Shown: positions 13,400 to 24,936, numbered from the stretch's first letter. The stretch is DNA of 64,000 nt from Anthoceros angustus (GCA_010909165.1 MU008155.1:1116001-1180000); one strand, 5' to 3'. The notes: generated by a model not told the origin, from the letters alone. Program-made: numbers and translations.

Positions 13400-14480
13400 T
13401 ACATGCTCACACGGGTAACCGGCAATTGTGTCAGCAGGTGTTGCCTGTTGATCAATGGCTGCCATGGAGCGTAAACGTTGATGGATAGATCCAAACAAGA
13501 ACGTTGATGATGCGGTCCCCAGTTTGAGAGCAGAGGAGGTGCCATGGATGCGACTGTTTCCAAGCATAGGAGTAGACGAGCAAGATCTCGTTTACCATAC
13601 TGAAGAAGGGTTTACAAATGACATCTTTGCTGAAGAAATTTCCCCAAGGGCCCTTGCTGGTAGAAGACGTAAGGATACCACCACTTTTTCCTTGTCCACA
13701 ACGCACTTGTTTTCAACACCTATGTGCATTCGGGATTCAAAAGGTCCTGTTCTTTTTTTTTAATTCTGGATTCTAGCACGTCTGGACAGGCTGAGAGCAA
13801 GCACCGTGAATGGGTCAGGCAGGACCTTTTGAAGTTTATAACAGCCTGTCTTTTTAAGGGACGCCTGCAAATCACCTCGAATGTTACCGTGCTCACATAT
13901 TGAAAGCTCTTTGTGGAATTGGGAAGCTGGCTGCAGCTAAATTCTTGTGCTATATATTATGTGTTAGCAGCAGTCCCATTTCCTTCATAAGTATGCGAGA
14001 ACTGGTCAGTCGCCATACACAGAAATTGTAGAACTTGCTGATCTTGATAGACTTTTCTACTAACACATTATATAAGAATATACCTGCAGCCAGCTTCCAG
14101 CAGCAAAAAAGTCTATCAAGATCAGCAAGTTCTACAATTTCTGTGTATGGCGACTGACCAGTTCTCTCATACTTATGAATTGTTTCCTTCCGGCTTACAA
14201 GTACTTAGTCTTCAGCAGCTGAATTGGATTTTGTTCCCTTCCGGCTTATAATAACTTACTCTTCAGCAGCTCATAGATAACGAGCTGGGATAAAAGGATG
14301 CTAACCTGCAATGCCTTCGAGGACCCTGATGGCTCTCTCATTTTCCAGCTCCATTCCATCAGACAATTCCATGTTGAATCGGCCTCCGTCTGTCACAAAC
14401 TATCAGTTCTGAGGATGGTATCTGCTCTGCAACTGTTAGCATATGAGCACCTTCCCTCCTTTTTAGTTCTGGAGTGCTGC
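13400..14480. repeat. Left block of an inverted duplication (matches 57465-58570)
   Basis: Most of this block is the reverse complement of 57465-58570. Examples are the stretch with GGGCCCTTGCTGG near 13655 against 58110, and the one with TGGATGCGACTGTTTCC near 13545 against 58220. It includes reverse-strand remnants of the 5' end of the Hsp70 gene: the start-region sequence near 13440-13470 matches that around 58522. A segment equal to about 58270-58500 is missing here. In the middle the orientation flips twice, which creates the hairpin at about 13975-14185. Confidence 0.85.
13975..14185. repeat. Long fold-back hairpin, arms about 75-90 bp
   Basis: The left arm (about 13990-14065) contains GAACTGGTCAGTCGCCATAC and GAACTTGCTGATCTTGATAG. 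The right arm (about 14105-14175) contains their reverse complements in reverse order. The loop is about 40 bp. The single-copy counterpart at 57770-57850 has only one arm, so the hairpin arose by fold-back duplication on this side. Confidence 0.9.
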
Positions 14481-14572
14481 ACCTCTTCGGGAGTCCAGAA
14501 AGTTAGGGGCATACCCCCAAAAGAATATATGTATATGGTTGAAAAATATACAGAATATATGCAGCGGAAGAA

Positions 14573-15522
14573 ATGCAGTCTGAAAAGCGTTTTGAACGAT
14601 GGCCGCCTTTCTTCTTGGCCGGTGGAGGAGAAGGTGAGGGCCGAGGCAGGCAGAGGACGCAGGAGCAGCAGCGGTCTGCAGAAATTCTGCACGGTTTCAG
14701 GAGGGAGTTCTTGGACGATGCCTGGGACCTGGACGAGAGCCGAGTGGAGCAGCTCTTCACCAGCCAGCGGGGAGCTGGCATCGTGTAGCTGGAAACTCGA
14801 GCTGAACATCCTGCGGTTGGTCTAGCCAACAGAGGAGAGGCAGGCTCCGCCAGCCACAGAGGCCACCATGCCGACCTTGAACTTTCTACAACAGCGTCAA
14901 CCTAGTTCCAAGCTGCCCATCCTTGAGACGGTCAATCTGGGCCTCACATACGGTCGCCTTGAGAGGGTGTGTTACCTCCGACGATCGCTCAACTTTGTTG
15001 TGTTTGAAATATATCGCCCTCACATTCTCACATGGATCGTCTGCCTGCCTCCTCAGGATGCGCTCCAGTGGTCTCCAACAGGACACGAGTTCGTGTTTTT
15101 CCTTGGAGGCAACGGACGTTTGGAGATTGTGGGCAACGCCCGGCGAGAGTCTGGTGGATAGGGATGTGAAAGAGGGTGAAGTATACGTAATTCCGCGCTT
15201 CCACGCCCACATCTTCAGGGCAGGAGAAGATGGCCTGGAATGGATAAGTGAGTCTTCGTGCTCAGACATTGTTTTCCATAGCACCATTCTTTTTATGTCC
15301 CTGGATGAGGACTGACCTCTTGCCGTGATGGGCCGGTGCATTTGCAGGCCGCTCGTTGAGGCTCTTGTAGGCAGGATTTCCGCGCTCTTAAGGACCCTCC
15401 AGAGGAAATCGCAGCCGCAGCCTCCAACGTGGATGTTGAGCAGATCCGGGAAGTGAGGGAGAGACGCCAGAGGGATGCAATTCTGCTGCCAAGCTGCAGC
15501 CGTGGAAGTTTTTCCCTGTAAA
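14573..15522 (+). pseudogene. Decayed bicupin (11S-globulin-like) gene
   Basis: Three pieces in the expected order resemble a two-cupin storage-type protein. The inter-domain segment (14573-14788) includes GFRREFLDDAWDLDESRVEQ. The second cupin domain (about 14890-15300) includes NLGLTYGRLER, HEFVFFLGG and, in another frame, DVKEGEVYVIPRFHAHIFRA. The C-terminal helix region (about 15335-15480) corresponds to the part that in the family carries an NVD...IREVRER pattern. The pieces lie in different frames and are separated by stops, and the N-terminal cupin is missing, so the copy is non-functional. Similar fragments lie at 19795-19990 and 56795-57330. Family members are secreted beta-barrel proteins. 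No function is claimed for this copy. Confidence 0.75.
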
Positions 15523-16085
15523 CCCTTGCAACCGGCGAGAGGGTGCACATCCTTCCTTGTAGACCGAATCTAATCTTTTAATAAAGACGGATGTTTGACA
15601 AACTTGCGTCTGTATGTAGTTCAAGCTCTTTCTGGCATGCCATCGATAATTCCAGATCCACCAGGAGAAGCTAAGGATAACAGTTGGCAAATCGGATTTC
15701 ATGTCCACTAGATGCTTGAGGAAGGCAATGATCGGAAAACAGCCTTCAATCCATTATCTTGTCCTGAACTTCTAAGTTTCAGTTTACGATTGTAGTGCCT
15801 TCTCTTACCCTTCCTCGAGCAAAATTCGTGGCACATCACAAGAATTCGACTGCTGGCTTTTAGATAGCTACAAGTTTCTAGGACGATGTGAGAGTGAGGC
15901 AAGGGAGCATCCCAGGGCCAGCACATCGGCTCTATTCCCTCGGTGCTCTGCTCCTTAGCCGACGACAAGGGAAATGTACTGTCCTACTTCTAGATTCTAC
16001 AGAACATACATAGCGAACATACATAGCTATGAGACATTGTGACAATTATTCAAGGTCACCTGAGATATGTCCTCCGTGAAATTTC
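15523..16085. other. Intergenic spacer 3' of the YUCCA gene
   Basis: No gene is recognised. Open frames here are shorter than about 110 codons and show no domain. It lies downstream of the minus-strand YUCCA stop codon, so its right part probably includes that gene's 3' UTR and polyadenylation region. I cannot place a polyadenylation site. Confidence 0.5.
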
Positions 16086-17772
16086 TTATCCGGCAATCAT
16101 CGAAGTACCCAGCTTGCTGAGATGTTCTGCGATAATCGAGGTCTGCAGGTTGCTGAGATGTTCTGCGATATATTGTGCGTCCGCTGCAGCTCCCTTCAAG
16201 CCTCTCTTGGTGAAACCCGCTGTGAACAAGCCGCTGTCACCCTTCCAGCCGTGAGGGAAAGGCAGCCTGGGAATTCCGTCAGGCCCAAATGTAGTGTCGC
16301 CCTATCATCCATACATGGAAGGGTTACCAATACTTGACAAATGCACAACATAACTAGTTTTAGCGAATTAGTGCAGAGCATAATTACCCGCAGCCACTTG
16401 GGCACATTGCTCCTAAACCCGGTAGCCAGGATGATGCCATCAAATTTGTCGGTAGTACCGTCACTGAAAATAGCTCCACCCGACGTGATTTCGGTCACAC
16501 CCTTCACAACCTTCAGGAAGGAAATAAAAGAGTCAACAGGAAAAGCTGAAAGCAGGTGTGAACACAAGTATCTCGAGGTGGCACCATCCACTTATTGTAA
16601 CTCAGCATGTACATGCAACTCGATACAAAGAGAATCAGCAAGCAGGCAGGCACGAGAGCAGAAGGCTGCATCAGCAGGTACTAGGCCTGCATAAGAGCAA
16701 TGCCATGCATCGACCACAAGTTACCTTTACAAGACCAGTTCGAATCATCTTCAATGTGCCAACATCAAGAACAGGAGTAATTCCCTCCTTGTCTTTGCGC
16801 TGAAATGGCCCCAGCGAGGGCCTCGGGATGCCCCACTTAGCTGTGTCCCCCATCACGAGGTTGGCATACAGAAGCATCAACATGTCGGTGAAGCGGTAAG
16901 ACTTCAGGTTACGCAGCAGTGTTATTCCGACCACAAAAGTGGAAATCCCAAACATCTCTCTTGGGAGAACGTGCATCTGCACATGAACGATCACCAGATT
17001 GGTAAAAAGATAATTATCACCATGACTGAATTCCAAGGTCACAAGAGAAGATGAGAGGCAACTGTTGCAAGCAGCAATGCATCAAAGTCTAGCTCACCGG
17101 GCTCCTGACGACGAGACTCGCTTTGGCGCCGTGATTTGCCAGGTCCAGGGCAACTTCAAACCCGGAGTTTCCACAGCCCACGATCAGCACCTTCTTGCCC
17201 CTCCACTCGTCACCGTTGCGGTAGTGACTGCTGTGGACCGCTTTTCCAGAGAACACATCCAAGCCAGGGATGTCAGGCATCACCGGATCGGCGTTCTCTC
17301 CTGTTGCGACAACCAGCCATTTGGCTAGGTAAACCTTCTTGGTCCTGCTCTGATGATCACCGGAGACTTGTGTCACAACTCGCCACACCTCCATGCTCTC
17401 CATGTATGACGCCTCAAGAACGCTGTGGTTAAACAGCGGGCGGATGTCAAATTCCTCTGCGTAATCGTCCAAGTAGTTGCTGAACTGCTTGCCGGATGGG
17501 TACGCGGGGTACTCCTTGGGGAACTTCATGAAGGGCAGCTCAGAGTGATGCTTGGGTATGTGTAGATGGAGACGGTCGTACGTCTTGTTCTTCCACAGAG
17601 ATCCGACACAGTCAGCCCGCTCGACGATGGTGTAGGGAATACCCCGCTGCGTCAGGCAAGCCGCTACAGCGAGGCCAGCAGGGCCAGCGCCCACGATTAA
17701 AGGTCCCTGAACAACAGTCGCCTCATCCAGGGCATTGCAATTGGCTCCGCCGCAAGCTGAAGAAGAAGCCAT
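16086..17772 (-). CDS. YUC: YUCCA-type flavin-containing monooxygenase (auxin biosynthesis)
   Basis: YUCCA enzymes convert indole-3-pyruvate to indole-3-acetic acid using FAD, NADPH and O2. Four exons read cleanly on the minus strand: 17772-17098, 16976-16725, 16510-16388 and 16301-16086 (TAA). All junctions are phase 0 with GT-AG introns of 121, 214 and 86 nt, giving 421 residues, the normal family length. Visible motifs are the FAD site GAGPAG (residues 28-33), the FMO signature [11 protein letters not shown], the NADPH site GCGNSG (199-204), a first ATG motif in VVATGE (exon 1) and a second in LATGF (exon 3). The conserved HVLPREMFG follows intron 1. The start at 17772 is the first ATG in frame. 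The C-terminal tail carries a tandem 12-residue duplication built on IAEHLS. No disabling change is seen. It appears to be a standalone gene flanked by repeats, with no sign of co-transcription. Confidence 0.95.
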
Positions 17773-18070
17773 ACAAAGCTGTCGGCAAGGAAGACCCACT
17801 GTGAGCACAAACTTGGCGACCGAGCTCTACTCACCTGCGAGCAAGGTATGGAACCCCTTTCGAGTTAAGGGATCTGGGTTACCGCTCTTCCACCATGGTG
17901 ACTGTGAAGAGCGGCTTCCCAGATCAATCCTTGGCTCGAGCTAGGAGCCGACGCCAAGCTACAGCTACAGCATGGGTCACAGCAGACGTTACAGCAGCCA
18001 CGCCTATCGGGAACTTGGAGGCACATGCTTCTACATCTCTCACGGGTCACTGATAAACATCAGAGCTGAG
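17773..18070. other. Upstream region of YUCCA (putative promoter/5' UTR)
   Basis: This stretch is upstream of the YUCCA start on the minus strand. I see no convincing TATA box or known auxin-response element cluster. A weak palindromic pair (TCTTCCACCATGG / CACCATGGTGACTG) lies near 17890, but its significance is unclear. Confidence 0.3.
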
Positions 18071-18214
18071 GCATCCGGGAAGCTTTCTTCTCAAAAAGAA
18101 CATGAAGAGGTTTCCCATATCACTCCTTGCCTCAACCGAGGGGCATCCGGGAAGCTTTCTTCTCAAAGAGACCATGAAGAGGTTTCCCATATCACTCCTT
18201 GCCTCAACCGAGGC
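18071..18214. repeat. Perfectly phased tandem repeat, two copies of 72 bp
   Basis: GCATCCGGGAAGCTTTCTTC at 18071 recurs at 18143, and the following CATGAAGAGGTTTCCCATAT also recurs. The copies differ at only a few positions, so the duplication is recent. It lies a few hundred bases upstream of the YUCCA gene. Confidence 0.95.
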
Positions 18215-18529
18215 GCAACAGCGTCATTCACAGTAGCAAGGCAAAGATTGTAAGGTCGGTTTTGATCATTACCAGTCCAAACGAGGTCTCCAGCAAGGGG
18301 CACAAGGACGACGAATGACCTCCGCTACTCACCACTGGCAGAGCGAATCTGCGCACATGGACAATGGGGAGGCAACAAGCTTAAGGGCAGGAAACGCATG
18401 GGCAACAAGAATGCTTTCAAAAAAACGTACCTGGAACCGCCGCCGGTCTGAGAGTCGACTTGTGCTCGTAACCAGAAATCTATACAAAGATATGGCAAAA
18501 ATATTAATATATTTACTCACTACCACACC

Positions 18530-19260
18530 TCGGTTAAAGTATAAAATATAAATAAAAACAAATTAGGTCATCTAATACATAAAATCAGTACAAGATAACA
18601 AGCTTTGGCACTTGTGTATTGAATAAAAGTTGGTCTTAATACAAAGATGCTAGGTGCTACATATATAGTCAGCACATTGAAGATAATCTCGATAAATGAA
18701 AACCTAATCTCGATAGACATAAATTTTATAAATATTTATTCTTCTTTCTATTTAATTATTTTTAATATATCTTACTGATCACATGATCTATACAATTAAA
18801 GATATGGCATAGATATCATACATACATCGAGAATAGGCTTTAATTCATTTTTATCTTGAAGAATGTTATCTAATCGCATCAACTATATTGAGGTAATACA
18901 CTACATTCACCCGATAGAAGTATGTCGGGGGACTCTTGAACGGTAACTCGATGATGAGTGTGTGACTTTGATTAATTATTTGTTACATAAACTAGACATA
19001 TGTAATCATAAAATTTTCAATATATGATATATATTGAAAATTTATATATTGAAAATTCATACAAATGAATATTCATATATTGAAAATTTGTTGAATTTCA
19101 GTATTGTTGCATACAATTTGATAGGTTGAAACCCAGCTACCATTTATTATGGGTTTAAGGTTTGCATATATATATTACTATGTAATACCCCGAGTATAAA
19201 TCGTAAATGGGTTTGAATATAATATTAGTTTGTACATACATATTACCCATGTACGCACCC
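18530..19260. other. AT-rich island with ATATTGAAAATT repeats
   Basis: Base composition changes abruptly to roughly 30% GC for about 700 bp, in contrast to its flanks. Around 19017-19092 the word TATATTGAAAATT occurs three to four times in near-tandem order. No coding frame exceeds a few dozen codons. It could be a MITE or LTR remnant, or a matrix-attachment-like region. Nothing in the sequence decides between these. Confidence 0.7.
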
Positions 19261-19794
19261 TCCATCTAAAGGTGCAAAATGACACGTCTTGTAGTCATCC
19301 ATGCTCTGCCCCAGTGTGTTGGAAAACGCTACATGGTCATCACTCTCACATGACTATCCTCCAGAAACTTCCCGCCATGAACCAGGACTGACCAACGCAA
19401 TGATGCATTTGCAGGCCGCAGTCACTACAACAATGCAGCTGGCAATAAGACGCAACGGCATTAACGTCCCGGCCCACGTCTTTCCCGTATAATTTCAGTA
19501 TGACATCCAGACCAAGAATGACGTGCCAACCACAGATCGCAAACGCAGGGCACCTTAACCGCGGACCTAGGAAACACACAGCCATTGCGTCATATCCATG
19601 CCAAAATACTTCCCCGGACCCCGGCTTTCAGTACGCTTATCGCGACCATTTCGGCAGTGTGCAACCATAAATTGGAACAAGCCGGGAGCCCAAACCTGGC
19701 GTCCGGATGTCCATCCGGACAGTGGTGAGCATCCCGGCCCTTACCAGCCAATTGCCCGGCCCTTGCTGCATTCGTGGGGGCCCCAGACCATTTA

Positions 19795-19990
19795 AGCTCG
19801 GGCTGCAACCTCCGTTGAAGAACCTTTCAGTGGAAGTGGCAGCCGCAGCAGCTATAATATAGGCGTGCAGCAGATCCGGGAAGCGAGGGAGCGGCGCTGC
19901 TGCAGAGCGATGCAACTCTGCTTTCAAGCAGCCGCCGCCGCAGCACAGGAAATTCTGCTCTGTACAGGCCAAGTGGAAATTGTGAGGCCT
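19795..19990 (+). pseudogene. Fragment of bicupin C-terminal region
   Basis: CAGATCCGGGAAGCGAGGGA at about 19869 and the surrounding 150-190 bp match the C-terminal helix region of the cupin remnants at 15335-15500 and 56795-56990, with frameshifts. It is a small dispersed gene fragment. The neighbouring stretch 19260-20700 has no recognised gene. Confidence 0.6.
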
Positions 19991-20712
19991 GCATTAGCCA
20001 AGGGGCAGGAGAGATCCACCCTGCATGCACAGGGCACATTGCACCAAAGGCTAATCCGCAATGCCACAAGGCTAGAATTATCATGCCTCATTTTGGGCAT
20101 CGTTCGTTATCTTCCGGTTTCATGATCATTCTTTCAGCCGGCCCGGGAGTTTGCAGAGTTGGGTCCAATCTCAATGGGATGCTCTTACGCTTGCAGGGCC
20201 AACAGAGCCCTCTTCTGTCATAGTCATGCAAAGATGCCAGACATCTAGCATCGTTTCAGCCAGGCATCCACGCGCCAGCAGCTGCCCGTCCTCAAGTCCA
20301 CCAATCCCCCGAATATCAGTCCGCGAGGCAGTCACGAACATGAGGAATTCTTACGCACCGGAGGAAGGCTTTTGCAAACGGCCCGTAACATTCATTAATT
20401 TCTACCTTTCCCCGTCACCCAACCGGATAGCAGCTGACGTGGCGAGTGACGTAAGTGAACAGTACGCTACCGTACGATTCCGTAGCACGGACGGCCTGTC
20501 CCTAAGCCCAACCTAGAGATGCAAACCTATACACACACCGAGACAATAACCCAAAGATGCAATATAAAAACAGCTAAAAGACAAAAACCTAAAGACACGC
20601 ACCGCAGCAAACGCCGTTCTCGACTCCCCGGTCTCCTCTCAGAAGTGGCGGAGACGTTCCGTAGGCTTGCGCTTCGTGGGTGTTCGTGCTCTCGTAGGGA
20701 GCTTTTTGCGGG

Positions 20713-22475
20713 ATGCTGCTCCCATCTGGTCCGGCGAAGATGGAACCCGAGCTGAGTTCTTCTGTCTGCAAAGAGGCCAAAGGCCTGGCAAGGGATGCCA
20801 TCGAGGAGACACAGCTTGAGCTGCAAGATGAGGAGGCGCGGGGTCCGGTTGAAGGTGAAGGTGCAACCGCGGACTCACAACGGAATGAGCAGTGGGCAAC
20901 AAGCATTCCAAGCATTTCATCGCTGCAGGGGAATGAAGAAGGCTCGGGACTCGAGGCTGCTCCAGTCAAGCGGAAGTGGGAGCCTGAGACGGAGGCCTTC
21001 CACGAAGAGTGTCGGCGCAAGATGCGGAAGCTGCGGGAAAGCAATAAGAAGGCTTTCAAAGACAACATGAACAGAGAAAGGGAGAAAATAAAATTAGCTC
21101 TCGACGAGCAGAAGCGTCGACATCACAGGGAGCTCAAAGACACCGAATCCGCTCATGCGCAGCTATCAGCACATAATAAGCGGCTTGCGGAGGAAGTCCA
21201 CCATCTCCAGGATCGGAATGGGAGCCTTGAGAGGGAAGTCGGGAGACTTAGAACCGCACAGGCGGTGGCTGCATCGTTGTCGGTGCCCAACCAGCGATCG
21301 GTTCCCACTCCCGTCGATATGCAGCGCCTGGCTAGCAGGACGAGGGACTGTCTATCCGACTTCACGGAAGCGTTGACGTGCAAACCGGGATCAAAGGAGC
21401 TTAAACTTGAAGCAGCGCAGCTTGCAAGCTATTTGTTTCCGCACTCGATTAGCGGCTATGGTTTTCAGAGGCTAATCGCTGACGAGGTTTTCTCGGGTTT
21501 TGAATCACAGGACTTCGCCTGCATGGCTGATTACTGTGTGCTGGCGGAGCTGGAGTGGGGGAAGCTCCGTGCTGAGAAATACAAGCAGTTCAAAGAGATT
21601 GAAGGTGATCAGGAATTTTTCTACAAGGTTGCTAACAGTTTCTTGCAACTGTTGATCGCTCGCCAGTCCAATGATAACGTTAAGGCTCTGCGCGAATACT
21701 TTTGTCCACCACAATGCAAAAGAGATGCCGGGGAGGATTGTGGTTGCGGCAGAATGAAGTGTTTTCTCTTCTGTTACCGTAAGGCAAGGGTTATGAGACA
21801 GACAAAGCCGATGGGGGAGTTTTGGGGCTGTCCGTTTCCAGGAGACGTCGCTGCTTTCGAGGAGTGGAACAGGACTGTGGGCAGCAAGCTTCTCTCGCTG
21901 CTCATTTGTGTGTGGCTCAGTCACCTTCTTGCCTCCAGCTTTAAGCACCCTTGCTCTCTTGTTCAGGTAACTGCCTCTCGCCCGGATATTCGCATCCTTG
22001 TTGCCGTCGCTGTGTTCGCTGCTGATTTTATCCGTGGGCTACTATTTTTCTTACGTCTCAGCTCATTACCACATCGGAATTGCAGGTGGAAGAACTGAGT
22101 GATTTTGATGCAGGCTACATGGAGAAGCAGAATCAGGAGCTTGATGTCGTCGGCTGCAGTTCAGTACCTCAGAAAGTGGCGTTCATGATTTTGCCAGGAT
22201 TTCGCATTGGTGCCTCTGTTGTGAGGAGCCAAGTTTGTCTGGTGCCCGGGCTCGTGAATCCTGAGCAACTTGTTGGGAGGACACCGCTTACGTCAGTGAC
22301 TGTTAAGCAGGACGAACTCTTGCCTCGGACCCGGATGATGCCTGTATCTGAGAGAGGAGGTATTTTGACACCAAGTCTCCAAGGCCCGCAGAAGGAGCGC
22401 GTGGAGGCATCTTCAGCTTCCCGAATCTTGAACTCGACACCTGGCAACACCACCAACATGCAGAAGTGGGCATAG
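20713..22475 (+). CDS. Unrecognised two-exon protein with coiled coil and Cys-rich segment
   Basis: Exon 1 (20713-21966) joins exon 2 (22086-22475, TAG) through a 119-nt GT-AG intron in phase 0, giving 547 residues. A second in-frame ATG at 20740 is an alternative start. Residues 1-90 are acidic. Residues about 95-195 are Lys/Arg/Glu-rich with a heptad-like pattern, predicting a long coiled coil. Residues about 200-320 look like a compact helical domain. Residues about 330-356 hold seven cysteines (FCPPQC, CGCGRMKC, FCYRK) that could bind a metal. A hydrophobic segment (residues about 395-412) precedes the intron and might itself hide another intron. The C-terminal exon is polar. No family is recognised, and it shows no transposase or retroelement motif. 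The intact 418-codon frame and sensible splice sites argue for a real gene. Confidence 0.6.
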
Positions 22476-23030
22476 GACACACTTCAACCCACCCGTTCTG
22501 CCAGCAATTCCTGTTAGTCAGCTGCCCTAAATTCATTTGCAGCGTTTTTTCAGTACAAGGTTTTGTCTGGAATCTATCTCTTGCAAGCGATCATGTTATC
22601 GGCCCTAGCCCTTAAGAGATGGTTATAGTCGCGAATAACAAATGCGAACTTCCGTGACGCTACTTTTGCTCAGGCAGCTGTCATCGCTGCATTACATTTT
22701 GTGAAAGGTGCATCTTGAGGGACAAGAGGAATGTGGATCATTGCAGAGCGTCGCTTTGATGGCAATTGTGTGTGCAGGTCGTGCCTGTGGGTGGAAACCG
22801 GAACAGCATGATACATACCTGGCAAACTGCCGGCCAAGGGGCTTTTGTGTGCACGTCAGTGGATGTTAACTAGCCACTTCTGTCAAACACTCCACGCGCA
22901 TCTTCCCGGCTCCCGGATTTCATCCCGCATGCTATCCACTGACAGTTTCCACGAGACAGTTGCCAGGACCCATTTCAGCTTCTACTTCTGTGTCCTGAAT
23001 CAGATATTGAATCCACTTCCCCTGATCTAG
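22476..23030. other. Intergenic, no gene seen
   Basis: This stretch lies downstream of the coiled-coil gene and contains no recognised domain or structured repeat. The right end grades into the LTR-like sequence of Copia A. Confidence 0.5.
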
Positions 23031-23469
23031 CTAGATATTGGATAAGATCTAGTCTTCATACCAAACTCGTAATTATTAAATTTTAGTTTAGTGTATTATA
23101 TTAGGTCATAAAACGGTTACACACACCCCTTTTTTGTTGTTCATGTTCTTCATAGCGATCATTCATTCCTCTGCATCGTGGCGTGCGTGTGCTCTCCGTG
23201 TGTATCTTGGTGTTCTCCTTGAAATCTGATTGGAGCCCTCTTCAATGATGCTACGCTAGTACGTCATTATTGTGATAATGTGGAGAGAAGGATGTTATCA
23301 CTGCGAATTTTGGTTTATGTTGAATGTGTGTGATGTACAATTGACGGTACCACTTGTAGCATCTTGAGAAGTCAATCTCTCGAAGAGACACGTCTGTTCA
23401 TCTAACGAGTCACGACCCTACGAACCTCGACTGGTTGCAACTTACATCAATGCATTCACGCTGCTCACA
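23031..23469 (-). mobile_element. Probable 3' LTR of Copia A
   Basis: On the minus strand a polypurine run (AAGGGGGTG, ending near 23470) follows the RNase H region of Copia A and is followed by TGTGAGCAGCGTG, the expected start of a 3' LTR. The outer end is not defined because the second LTR is not in the window. About 23030 is a guess from where the sequence character changes. Confidence 0.5.
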
Positions 23470-24121
23470 CACCCCCTTAAGCTCAAACGTCGAGATAGGG
23501 AAATCATTGACGATCCGAGAGTCCTAGGCACATACATTAAACGTACATCTCCGCTCTCAACCTTCAAACGTAAAAAGTGGTAGCGGAGCTCGATGTGTTT
23601 AGATCGCTCGTGAAATATGAGATCCTTGGAGAGAGCAATTGCGGCTTGATTGTCACAGTGTAGCTCGGTGGGTCCTTGATGTGGGTAACCCATATCTTTC
23701 AACAGTTGGACCAACCACAAGTCTTCCTTGGCAGCAGCAGTGGCTGCAATATATTCCGATTCTTCAGAGCTGAGAGCTATGGAAGTTTGTTTCTTAGCTT
23801 TCCAACTGATAGCTCCTCCGGCAAGTAAGAAGACATAGCCACTTGTTGACTTGCGATCGGAATATATTGCAGCTGGGATCACCAGCCCAATCCGCATCAG
23901 TCCAATCAATCAATTTGTCTTGGGCTCCTAGACCACCTTGATATTTAATTCCCTTTTTCTTGGTTCCTTGCAGGTATCGAAGGATGCGTTTTACCGCAAT
24001 CCAGTGAGGTAGACCAGCATTAGAAAGAAATTGAGAGGTCAATGAGGTTGGTAGAGCTATATCAGGCTGAGTATTTTGTACGAGATGCTGAAGACTGCCA
24101 ACAGCTCTTGCATACGGGACA

Positions 24122-24597
24122 GAGCTCATTTCCTCTTGTTCTCTAGGAGTGTGGGGACACATGGTCTTGCTTAGTCGAGGACCTGTCCGCATCGGAGTAT
24201 TAGCAGGTTTACAGTTCGACATGTTGAATTTATCAAGTACATCCAGAACATAACGCTCCTGATGAAGTGTAAGGCTATGTTGAGGTGGATTATACTTCAC
24301 TTGAACACCCAGGCAGAACTGCATAATTCCATTATCTATCATAGAGAATTGCTTTGCATGAGCTCATTTCCTCTTGTTCTCTAGGAGTGTGGGGACACAT
24401 GGTCTTGCTTAGTCGAGGACCTGTCCGCATCGGAGTATTATTAGCAGTTTACATATGTTGAATTTATCAAGTACATCCAGAACATAACGCTCCTGATGAA
24501 GTGTAAGGCTATGTTGAGGTGGATTATACTTCACTTGAACACCCAGGCAGAACTGCATAATTCCATTATCTGTCATAGAGAATTGCTGCATGAGCTC
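24122..24597. repeat. Internal direct duplication of about 238 bp in Copia A
   Basis: GAGCTCATTTCCTCTTGTTC at 24122 recurs at 24360, and CTGCATAATTCCATTATCT recurs before each right end. The copies differ by a few deletions. The duplication lies inside the reverse-transcriptase region. Confidence 0.9.
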
Positions 24598-24765
24598 AGC
24601 TTTGGATTCTGCTAAATATTTCGCATCATTGGATATCATAATGACATCATCTACATAGATGTCCATCATCAGCATTCGGGATTCTATGTTTCTGATGAGT
24701 ACACTGGCATCCACGTTACTCTTGGTGTATCCTAAACTTCTTAAAGATCTGTAACATTCTTCATA

Positions 24766-24770
24766 CCATT
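24766..24770. other. Left target-site duplication of Copia C (CCATT)
   Basis: CCATT directly precedes the 5' LTR of Copia C and recurs at 49835-49839 directly after its 3' LTR. Removing everything between restores a continuous Copia A reverse-transcriptase frame (LYGLKQSGKE followed by WYEECYRSL). Confidence 0.95.
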
Positions 24771-24936
24771 TGTTGGAATAACTGCCCTAGGTTATATGTG
24801 TAACCACGCTTATGGGTTAAGTAGTTAGGGTTACCGAAAGGTCACTTAGAGAACAAGATATATTGTATATAAGACATTCTCTTTGAACACAATTTATTCT
24901 CATTTTTATTGTCTGCTCTCTCTAGCAAGCTTGACA
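24771..24936 (+). mobile_element. 5' LTR of Copia C (166 bp)
   Basis: The LTR begins TGTTGGAATAACTGCC and ends AGCAAGCTTGACA, so it has TG...CA ends. A TATA-like TATATAAGACATTC in its second half is the likely promoter. The 3' LTR, reassembled from 38105-38189 and 49754-49834, is also 166 bp and differs at three positions, all C/T transitions. Confidence 0.95.

Larger units (their letters stand above)
23442..24770 (-). pseudogene. Copia A, 3' half of pol (reverse transcriptase and RNase H), broken
   Basis: On the minus strand this reads the reverse transcriptase catalytic motif YVDDV (near 24650), the connection region with VKRILRYLQGTK and [10 protein letters not shown], and RNase H with [22 protein letters not shown] and [11 protein letters not shown]. 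Two nearly identical blocks of about 238 bp (24122-24359 and 24360-24597) repeat the region between the reverse transcriptase and the connection, and several frameshifts are present, so the copy is dead. The open frame breaks at 24770, where Copia C inserted. The upstream reverse-transcriptase part resumes at 49840 on the other side of the stack. Confidence 0.9.

Noticed and set aside
14393-14829. Minus-strand frames of 108-138 codons over the cupin remnant
   Set aside because: They are antisense to the recognisable cupin linker and show no domain.
24766-24936. Idea that the LTR at 24771 belongs to the minus-strand Copia A beside it
   Set aside because: The primer site lies on the plus side, CCATT recurs at 49835, and the Copia A reading frame is restored when the interval is removed.
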